NCBI GenBank assembly: GCA_964640995.1
Contig: CAZXJJ010000001.1
Span: forward strand, 1 to 64,000
DNA: 64,000 nucleotides
Direction: 5' to 3'
Source of the DNA: JAAYUH01 sp964640995
GTDB lineage: Bacteria > Caldisericota > Caldisericia > B22-G15
Shown: positions 33,680 through 43,300 of the stretch, piece by piece
How the letters are laid out: each line of letters starts with the position of its first letter
Numbering within the stretch: position 1 is the first letter of the stretch
Translations under genes and position numbers: made by a program
The notes under the pieces: generated by a model
What the model was told of the DNA's origin: nothing
The model's database searches: none
Seen by the model: only the letters and a program-made list of their open reading frames with translations

Positions 33680-36600
33680 ATGATTAAGAAATTAATTATA
33701 TTAACTGTAATTTTTTTGTTAGGATTCAGTTTCCTAACAATTGGCGTTAATGCAAATGTTACAAGTGTAATCTTTACACCAAATACTCCAGGGACTCAGG
33801 TAACTCAAGGAGATGATACTGCGGGTAAAACAAATACACATTGGATTGTTTCTTTAAATTTTGATAATAATCTCCCCTTACTTCAAAATGGGGATACTAT
33901 TATAATTACTTTTCCAGTAGGATTTAATTTCAATGGCTCGACTGTTGTAATTACATTAAATACAACAGGAGCAAATTTCGGAACAATAATAAAATCTTTA
34001 AATATTATAGATATTCCTGTAACAGGAAATCAAACTTTAGCTGGTAAGGTTGAAATTGAAATAACGAATGCAATAAACACTACAAAAGCAGGAAATTTGA
34101 TAGGTAATATAAAAGTAAAAAGAGGGATTAACTTTGTTATAAATATTAACGGAAGTATAAAAATAATTCCTGATTTAATTCAAAATATTAAGGTTTCGCC
34201 AAATCCATATAATAGTTTTGTTGGAGAAACAAAAAATTTCATTGCTAATAGTTTTGATGGTTATGGAAACAAAAGAACAAACGTTCAATCTATCTATGGA
34301 TGGGAAGATAAGTTTGATTGGTCTATTGTTCCTATTTCAGATCCAGATCCAGGTGCTGCTATCTTTACAACCCCTAACACAAATGTTGATAATGTAACTC
34401 TTCAAATGACAGATTGGGGTCATATTCAAATAAGAGCACAATTTCCACCCGGAGGTCCTCCTTATACTCATCATGGTTTGTCAGATATCTATATTATCAG
34501 TCAAATTTCGACCCCAAAAGTCGATGTTAACCCACCTTATGCTGGTTCTCCTGCTGAATATAACATAAGGTTTAATCTTGGTCCAAATGGTGGGGTATTA
34601 GGAGGAGTTGATTCTGTAACAATTACTTTTCCTTTTGATACTTTTATTCCTTTTGGACCTCCATTTTTTGGTGCATTAATAAATGGATATCCAGTTAATA
34701 TTTCATATGTTTCAGTAAGAACTGTAAGGTTAATATTTCCATATTCATTACAAAATGGAGCCTTTGTTGTTGTTACATTTCCAATAAACTTAGGAATATA
34801 TAATCCAACGAAATCTGGAACATACACTTTACAAGTTTATACAAGTAAAGAACCGATTCCAGTTAATTCACTACCCTACACAATTTATTATTCAGTAATA
34901 TCTCGACCAAAAGTTGAAGTTGAACCAAATGTTGTTAACACAGAATCAAAATATACAATTGAGTTTAGGACAGGAACAGCAGGCGCTCTGATAAAAGATC
35001 ATGATGTTATTGCAATTATATTTCCAGATGATACTTCTGTTCCAAATATTGGAGACAAAAATGAAGTAACAATTAATGGAGTTAATCCCAGTGATGTGAT
35101 TATATCAACTGGAAGAAAAGTAACTTTGAAAGCTCCAATTAATATTTTAAATAATTCAGATGTAAAAATTATATTCAATGAAAATTTTGGAATAAAAAAT
35201 CCAACAAAAAGTGGAGATTATTCACTTCAAGTTGCAACAAGTAGAGAACCAACTTATGTAATCTCTTTTTCTTATAAAATTGTTGAATCAATAATTTCTA
35301 ATTTAAGAGTCGAATCTAATCCACCTGTTACAAAAGTTGAAGTAGAATACAAAATAAGTTTTAAAACAGGAAAACATGGATCACTTTTAGAAGGAGATGA
35401 AATTTATATTAAATTTCCTTCTTATACAAAACTTCCAAATAATATTGATAGAAATTTAATTACATTAAATGGAATAAATCTAACAAAATTCCCAAACATT
35501 GACATTTCAAATAAAATTTTAACAATAAACACTCCTGTTAAAATTGGCAATGAGGAAAAAATTGAAATTATAATTTCAAGAGAGGCAGGAATTAAAAACC
35601 CAGACAACCCTGGAGATTATAGATTAAAAGCATGGACAAAAAAAGAGAGAACAGAAGTTACATCTTCACCTTACACTTTAATCGAGTCAATGTTATCCTC
35701 AATTTCAACAAAGGTAGTTCCTCCATCAACAAAAAGAGCAATATCATTTGAAATTATTTTAAAAACTGGTCCAGGTGGTTCATTAAGTGTAAATGAATAC
35801 ATTTACTTAAAATTTCCACAAAAAGTAGAACTTCCTCAAAATATTAAACCTGATTCAATAAAAATCAAAGGAATATCTCTAACAAAATCCCCAACCATTT
35901 CAAAAGATAAATTAATCCTTTCAATTCAAACACCAGTACCAATTGGCAGAGAAGAAGAATTTACTATTTTCATTTCTCAAGTAGCAAACATAAAGATAAA
36001 TGATGAAGGAGAGTATTATTTAACAATTTATACATCAAGAGAACCAACACCTATTAACTCAAAAAGTTTTCTTGTCTATCCTCAACCAGAAACAAAAATT
36101 ATTCTTTCAAAATCCGAACCAGATGGTTTAAATGGATACTATAAAACTATGCCTGTTATTACTTTTTCTTCAGCTTCAAAATATGATAAAGAACCGACTG
36201 TATTTTATAGATGGGACAATGGACCATGGAATGAATATAAAGGTTTTTTAACTCCACCTGAAGGAATTAATACACTTTACTATTATGCTAAGGATAAATT
36301 AGGAAGCGAAGAAGAGATAAAAGAAAAAAGTTTTAAAGTTGACACAACAATTCCAAAAATAACTTCAATAAATATAGAAGATGGAATGTACTTTAATAAA
36401 GAAAAAATCGAAATAGTAGGTTCTATCTCAGAATATAATTCAATTTTACTTATTCAAGGTAAAAGAGTTAATATTAAAGAAGATGGTACATTTAAAACTG
36501 AGGTCGAAATTTTTGAGGGAGTAAATTCTATAACATTTATATTAATTGATATTGCTGGAAATGAATTTTTTAAAGTCATAAAAGTTATAAGAGATACAAT

Positions 36601-37249
36601 TCTACCAGAACTTACAATTGAATATCCAACACCTTGGCTTGTAGTTTATGATAAAATTATAGAAATAAAAGGAAAGGGAGAGTTAGGAGGAAAACTTACG
36701 GTTAATGGTGAAGAAATTTTAATAAGAGAAGACGGAAAATTTGAAGGAAAAATTGAACTTAAAAAGTCTGGAACAAATGTTTTAGATTTTATTTTAATTG
36801 ATAAAGCAGGAAACACATCAAGAAGAAACATAGGGGTTGTTTGGAATCCAAGAGTTAAAATTGAGTTAACAATTGGTAAAGTTGAAGCGAAGGTTAATGA
36901 GTATTTTAAGATTTTAGATTATCCACCATTTATTTTCAACAACAGAACAATGGTTCCTCTTAGATTTATAAGTGAATCAATTGGTGCAATAGTTGATTGG
37001 GACCCAGTTGTAAGAATTATTACAATTACAATTGAGGATAGTGGAGGGTTAAAGAAAATTTTAAAAGTTTCTCCTGATTCAAAAGTTACATCATTAAATG
37101 GTAAACCATATGAAATGGACACTACACCACTTATTAGAAATGATAGGGTATATGTACCTATAAGGTTTATGATGGAAGCATTTGGTGCAAAAGTTGAATG
37201 GAGGCCTTTGGAAAGGAAAGTTTTTATTACTTACCCAGGGGAGAATTAA
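33680..37249 (+). CDS. Secreted multidomain surface protein 1 (Ig-like repeats, C-terminal stalk domain)
   Basis: A 1189-residue exported protein with signal peptide at about 1-26 (cleavage after VNANV). Order: an N-terminal beta domain (to about 170) that recurs in the fourth protein of this cluster; one Ig-like domain; four units of about 125 residues (about 278-800) with the pattern A-x-Y-x-I-x-F-x-T-G then I-x-F-P, ending NP-x-x-x-G-x-Y; a YYxWD-type domain (PDGLNGYYKTMPVITF); two Ig-like AGN-ending domains; and a terminal copper-amine-oxidase-N-like pair with NRTMVPLRFISES and DRVYVPIRFMMEAFGAKVEW. It opens the cluster with an AAAGGAGG site. Function is unknown; S-layer or adhesin is an inference. 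Confidence 0.85.
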   Translation: MIKKLIILTVIFLLGFSFLTIGVNANVTSVIFTPNTPGTQVTQGDDTAGKTNTHWIVSLNFDNNLPLLQNGDTIIITFPVGFNFNGSTVVITLNTTGANFGTIIKSLNIIDIPVTGNQTLAGKVEIEITNAINTTKAGNLIGNIKVKRGINFVININGSIKIIPDLIQNIKVSPNPYNSFVGETKNFIANSFDGYGNKRTNVQSIYGWEDKFDWSIVPISDPDPGAAIFTTPNTNVDNVTLQMTDWGHIQIRAQFPPGGPPYTHHGLSDIYIISQISTPKVDVNPPYAGSPAEYNIRFNLGPNGGVLGGVDSVTITFPFDTFIPFGPPFFGALINGYPVNISYVSVRTVRLIFPYSLQNGAFVVVTFPINLGIYNPTKSGTYTLQVYTSKEPIPVNSLPYTIYYSVISRPKVEVEPNVVNTESKYTIEFRTGTAGALIKDHDVIAIIFPDDTSVPNIGDKNEVTINGVNPSDVIISTGRKVTLKAPINILNNSDVKIIFNENFGIKNPTKSGDYSLQVATSREPTYVISFSYKIVESIISNLRVESNPPVTKVEVEYKISFKTGKHGSLLEGDEIYIKFPSYTKLPNNIDRNLITLNGINLTKFPNIDISNKILTINTPVKIGNEEKIEIIISREAGIKNPDNPGDYRLKAWTKKERTEVTSSPYTLIESMLSSISTKVVPPSTKRAISFEIILKTGPGGSLSVNEYIYLKFPQKVELPQNIKPDSIKIKGISLTKSPTISKDKLILSIQTPVPIGREEEFTIFISQVANIKINDEGEYYLTIYTSREPTPINSKSFLVYPQPETKIILSKSEPDGLNGYYKTMPVITFSSASKYDKEPTVFYRWDNGPWNEYKGFLTPPEGINTLYYYAKDKLGSEEEIKEKSFKVDTTIPKITSINIEDGMYFNKEKIEIVGSISEYNSILLIQGKRVNIKEDGTFKTEVEIFEGVNSITFILIDIAGNEFFKVIKVIRDTILPELTIEYPTPWLVVYDKIIEIKGKGELGGKLTVNGEEILIREDGKFEGKIELKKSGTNVLDFILIDKAGNTSRRNIGVVWNPRVKIELTIGKVEAKVNEYFKILDYPPFIFNNRTMVPLRFISESIGAIVDWDPVVRIITITIEDSGGLKKILKVSPDSKVTSLNGKPYEMDTTPLIRNDRVYVPIRFMMEAFGAKVEWRPLERKVFITYPGEN
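34510..36080 (+). repeat. Four tandem 'I-x-F-P' beta-domain repeats in surface protein 1
   Basis: Units begin near residues 278, 410, 538 and 670 and share: a Pro-rich entry, A-x-Y-x-I-x-F-x-(T/L)-G, a D-x-I-x-I-x-F-P strand, a T-x-x-P-x-x-I turn, and an ending NP-T-K-S-G-x-Y-x-L-x-V-x-T-S-x-E. The same family recurs near the C-terminal third of the second, third and fourth proteins. Relation is at protein level; the DNA is not an exact repeat. Confidence 0.75.
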
Positions 37250-37257
37250 TTCTCCCC
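37238..37257 (+). terminator. Palindromic terminator overlapping the stop of surface protein 1
   Basis: GGGGAGAATTAATTCTCCCC is a perfect 20-bp palindrome followed by TTGATTTTTTT. The TAA stop codon (37247-37249) lies inside it. The perfect symmetry leaves a minimal loop, and it may act on both strands. It probably partly separates the first surface gene from the larger ones. Confidence 0.65.
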
Positions 37258-37337
37258 TTGATTTTTTTAAATTTAATAGTAAAAATAGTTTATAAACAAG
37301 GGGATTTTTAGTGAAACAAAAAAGGAGGTTTAAACTA

Positions 37338-40300
37338 ATGAAAAAAGGAAGGGTAGTCCTTCTAACTTTTATAATTATCTTTAGCCTTTTATCAGTTTAT
37401 ATTCCAAAAGTTTATGGTGGGCCAGCAACTCATTTTGAGGTTATAGTTCCATCAACTGCAAAAATTGGTGTTACTTTTAATATTACAATAAGAGCATTAG
37501 ATGCAAATAATTTAATAGATGCAGGATATAATGGAACTATTAATCTAACATTGAATTCTTCATATGGTATTACATTTGTATCTTCGCCAGCAATACCATA
37601 TAATTTTGGCCCAGGAGATTCTGGAATAAAAACTTTTTCTATAACCTTAATAGGTTCAAATGTTCCTGTTCCTTGGGTCTTATCATCTTTTACTGTTCAA
37701 GACACTATTACATCAACTATAAATGGTACCTCATCTGGATTTCAAGTAACTGGTGGCATATTAAATTTCTTTACAATAGATCTTTCAAGTACATCAATAA
37801 CAGCTGGCGACTATTTGACTTTTAAAGTTACAGCAAAAGATTCTTGGAATAACATTATTGGTGACTATAATGGTACAGTAACATTCACTTCAAATGATCC
37901 TCAGGCTGAATTTTCTCCTTCAAACTACACTTTTATGCCTGCTGATAATGGTTCTCATACTTTTACAAATGGAGTGAGATTTAAAACAGCTGGCTTAAGA
38001 ACAATTACTGTTTCAGATAGCGCAATTTCATCAACATCAGCAGTAGTTACTGTAGGGACATCAACTCTACACCATTTTGAATTTTACTTTTTTTCGACAA
38101 CTTCACCAATTGCTGGAAATCCATTTTATTTCAGGGTAAAAGCTGTTGATGCTTTTGGGAATACCGTAACATCATATACTGGAAGAGTGCATTTTTCAAC
38201 AACAGATACTTATTCTTCTCCGCCATTAAGTTTGCCACCAGATACAACATATCTACCTGGAGATTTTGGTGATAGGCCATTTAGTGCAACATTAATTACT
38301 GCTGGACCACAGACAATTTATGTTGAAGATACATCAAATCCATTAATAAAAGGCAATTCAACTGTTAATGTCCAACCACAAGCGCTTGCTAACTGTTCTT
38401 TTGTTTTTGATCCAATAGGATCTCAAACAAGAAATAACCCTTTTTCAATAACTATTAAAGTAAAAGATAGTTTCGGAAATATTAATACTAGTTTCAATGG
38501 AGTTGGTTATAATGCAAACCTCTCTTCCTCTGATGGGTCTATAACTCCCTCTGTAGTTGGGCCTTTTATAAACGGTGTTTGGTCTGGAAATATTACTTTA
38601 ACTTCTTCTTCTAATACTATGACAATAACTGCAACAGATGCATCGGGTTCAAGCGTTGCTAATGGAACTTCAAATGTTTTTACAGTATCAGATCCAGACC
38701 CTGTATTATTTCAATTTGATCCAATTGGAAATCAAAGTAAAAATACTCCATTCTTAATAACAGTAAAAGCTCTTGATTCATTTGGAAGAATAGTAACATC
38801 ATTTAATGGACAGATAAAATTATTTGTTTCAACAATTGGAGGGGCAATTACTCCTAATATAATTAATCTTACAAATGGTATCTGGACAGGAAATGTTACA
38901 TTAAGCAGCGCAGATTCAGGAGCAAAAATTTATGCAAATGCTTTTTACGGTGAATATATCTATAATGACTCTGATGGATCAAATTTTGTAAATATCGGTG
39001 ATAAAAGATTAATTAATTTAAGAAATTATAATTATAATACTTTTGTTGCCTCTGGAAACACAGACATTGGTTTTTCAATAATACCATTCATATCAGCTTT
39101 TCCAGCTGAAAAACACACAGAAAATATAAGTGCAAATAATTTATTTGATTTTGGCGAATATATTTATTTAGATATAGATGGTAATAATAAAGTAAGTGTT
39201 GGTGATAAAAGATTAACACCTTATGGAAATTATAGGGCACTAACTTATGTTCAAAGTAACGAAGCTGATATTGGAATGAATTTGATATCATTCAATACAT
39301 TTGAAAAACACACTGAACATATAAATTCAAATAATAGTTATGATCCACTTATCGGTGAGTCTAATGTTTTTTCAGTGTCATCTGGTTTAGTTAATAACTT
39401 TGAGTTTTCTATTATTTCCTCTCCAAAAACAGCGGGTGTACCTTTTCCAGTAACTATATACGCAAAAGATTCATCTGGAATGATAGTTACATCATTTAAT
39501 CAGCAAGTTTTACTCTCCTCTTCTCCAACCATGGGAGTATCTACAAATCCTTCACCCGTTGTATTTGTAAATGGAGTATGGAACGGAAGTGTAACATTAA
39601 ATACACCATCTACTGCAGTTAAATTAATAGCAACTTATGGAGGTGCTACGGGTGAATCAAATGTATTTTCTCTTCAAGGAACTTTAAACCATTTCTCATT
39701 TTCATATATACCCTCTCCACAAAAAGTTGGTCAAAGTTTCTTTGTTGAAATAACTGCAAGAGATGGAAATGGAAATGTTGTTACAAACTTTATAGGAAAC
39801 GTAAATTTAACTTTAAATCCACTTGGTCCGATAAATCCCGGAGTTGTTGGTCCATTTATAAATGGAAAGTGGAGTGGTTATATAACAATAAATTCATCTT
39901 TTTCCAGTGTTCAGATAGTTGCAACAGATTCAGGTGGAAGTGGAATGACAGGATATTCAAATACATTTTCAGTTTTAGGATCATTAGATCATTTCCATTT
40001 TTCATCAATAGGTCCTCAAGTATCAGGCGTGCCATTTTCAATAAGAATTGAAGCGCATGACTCACAACATAATTTAATTTCAGATTTAAATACAACCCTA
40101 ACTCTTTCATCTTCGGTAGGAAACATAATACCAACCTCAGTAAATCTTGTAAATGGAGTTTTTGAAGGAAATGTCACTATTGATACTCCAACTCCATCGG
40201 TTTTTATAACAGCATCTGCACTCTCAAAATTTGGAACTTCAAATAATTTTTCAGTTTCAGCAGGTTTACATAATTTTACATTTGATTTAATATCTTCGCC

Positions 40301-43300
40301 ACAAATAGCAGGAACATCTTTTTTTGTAAAAATATACGCAAGAGATAGTTTAGGAAATTTAATTACCAATTTTAATGCAACAGTAACAATTTCAGCAACA
40401 ACACCAATAAATTTTATCATTGAACCCACAACTGTAACATTTATAAATGGAATATCATCAGGTTATATAACTTTATATAAAGCAGCAAACAATGTTCAAT
40501 TAAAAGTCGATTTTGCATCTAAATCTGGTCTCTCAAATACATTTAATGTTTTACCAGGACCTTTACATCGCTTTAAAGTTACTTCAAATGATTTAGACCC
40601 AATTACAGGTCAATATAAACCAGTGGGACCTCAAACAGTTGGATGTGAATTTAATCCTCAACCAGCAAATCCTCATCCTAAGAATGCTTTAAGAATTTCT
40701 GCAGTTGATCAATGGGATAATATTATAACAACTTACACAGGTTCAGTGATTGTTACATCGACAGATTTAAATGCTCAAATTGCAGGTTTGCCCTTGCCTT
40801 TCACTTTAACCGGATTTGTATCAGGCGTTAGAGTTGTTAATACAGTTAAAATGATGACCGTTGGTATTCATACTATTACTGTTACAGACAGTTCTAATAT
40901 AAGTATAAAAGGAACATCAAATTCTTTTACGGTTTCAAGTCAGACAGTTCACCGCTTTGATTTTGAATTAATTGGTCCCCAAACAATAAATAATCCATTT
41001 AATATTACTATTTTTGCAAAAGATATAAATGGATTTATAGTAAGCGCATGGGATAATTCCGATACATGGGGAATCTATGGAGGTGGAGCTTGCAATGCTA
41101 ATTTAACCGCTTCCACTGGTGGAATAACTCCTGTAACCACTGGTAATTTTACATTAGGAATATGGACTGGAAGCGTTACACTTAATACTCCTCATCCAAA
41201 CATGAAAATTACAGCATCTAACGGATTCATAACTGGAACTTCTAATACTTTCACTTGTGCATCAAATGTTTTGGGAAGACTTGAGTTTGAAGCAATTTCA
41301 AATCAAACCGCAGGGGTTCCATTCAACATAACAATAAAAGCAGTTGACCTTGCAGGGTCTCTTATTACAACTTGGAATGGAACAGCACTTTTAACTTCTT
41401 CAACAGGTCCAGGAACTATTTCACCAACATCCACAACTGCTTTTATAAATGGAAGATGGACAGGAAGTATTACAATAAATACCCCAAATCCATCGGTTCA
41501 AATTTTTGCAGAAGATCCAATAACAAACAAAATGGGAATGAGTAACATATTTTCAGTTTTTGGTGCGCTTGATCACTTTATTTTTGATACAATATCTTCA
41601 CCACAAATAGCAGGAACACCATTTACAATAAAAATCTATGCAAAAGATTCTTTAAATTATACTATTCCAAATTTCACAGAACAGGTTAATCTTTCCGTTT
41701 CAGATGGAACAATAACTCCTCAAATTACAGGATTTTTCAATAATGGAGTTTGGATAGGAAGCGTAACTTTAACAAAAGCAGGAACAAATATAAAAATTAT
41801 TGCTGAAAAGATTGGAAAAACAGGAGAGTCAAACGCAATAACTGTTTTGCCTGCACAAGTTAAAAATTTTGTTTTTTCAACAATTGATGCTCAAACTGTA
41901 AATGTTCCATTCAGCGTCACAATAAAAGCATATGATGAATTTGGAAATTTATGTACAAACTTTAATGGTTCAGTAACATTATCTGCAGTAAATTCCACAG
42001 TTGTTGAACCAACTTCAATAACTTTTATAAATGGAGTTTGGACTGGAAATGTAAAACTTGGAACTCATGGCACAGATGTTCAATTGAGGTTAACTCTCGC
42101 AACTCCATCTGTGATCTCTCTTTCTAATAAATTTACTGTTGCAAAAGGACTCCACCATTTCTTAATCTCAACCATTGGAAATCAAAGTAAAGGAGTTTCT
42201 TTTGAGGTAACTGTAACAGCAAAAGATGAAGATAATTCCACTGTTTCAAGTTTCAATGGAACTGTAAATTTAACTTGCTCTCTTGGAGTTGGAACTTTTG
42301 AACCAATAACTTTAGGACCATTTGTTAATGGAACATTTACAGGAAATATTAAAATAAATAAAGCAGGGGATAATGTAACAATTACTGTTACAGATCCAGT
42401 TTCAGGAAAAACTGGAATATCTAATGCATTTAAAGTTTTTGGAGATAAACTAATTTTTAAATCAACACCTCAAACAATAGATCTTGAACAAAAATCATCA
42501 TCGATCGTTATTGGTCTTTTAGACCCTCAAGGCAACCCTTTAATTGCCCCAACAAATATTACAGTAAATCTTACATCCAACTCTACCACTGGAAAATTTT
42601 CAGAAGATGGAGTTAATTGGGGGATAACTTCAATAACATTTACATCTGGAAGTTCAGAAAAATTATTTTATTATAAAGATTCATCACCTGGCGCATGGGA
42701 TATAACAGTATCAGCAACAAATTATGAAAGCGCAGTACAAAGAATTGTTGTCTCAGGAAAAATTGCAAATGGTTCAGGACAAGTTTTTATGACTCCAGCA
42801 TCAGGATTAACAAATGAAAGGTTAAATATAACTTTTACTTTTACAGCAACGTTTAGTTTGTCAGGTGGTGCTATAAGATTAACAATACCTTCTGGTTTTC
42901 CAAATCCACAACTTACAGATCCAAATGGTGAATGTTTTGCATCAGTAACTCCAGGCACTGGTGTTACTCTAGGAACAGTTCAAACGCAATTAAATAATTT
43001 AATCATAAACATTCAAACTATGGCATCTGGAAACACTCTAACAATTAGATTAAACAATGTTACACTCCCTTCAATTGAAGGAAATTATACATTTTCATTC
43101 TTTACAATGGGTCAAGGTGGAACATTAACACCAATTGTAAATCAGCCGCAATTAAGAGTTGATAGAGGATTCAGTTTAGAAATTTTATCTTTATCAGTTA
43201 ATCCACAGACCGCTTCAGTTAATGCAGGTTACACAATCATAATTAAAGTTGGGACAAAGGGGGAACTTTCAGTTTCAGATGAAATAAATATAAAATTCCC

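Noticed and set aside
39856..40429. Reverse-strand open frames inside the giant surface gene
   Set aside because: They lack ribosome-binding sites, have biased shadow composition and lie wholly within a well-supported coding region.
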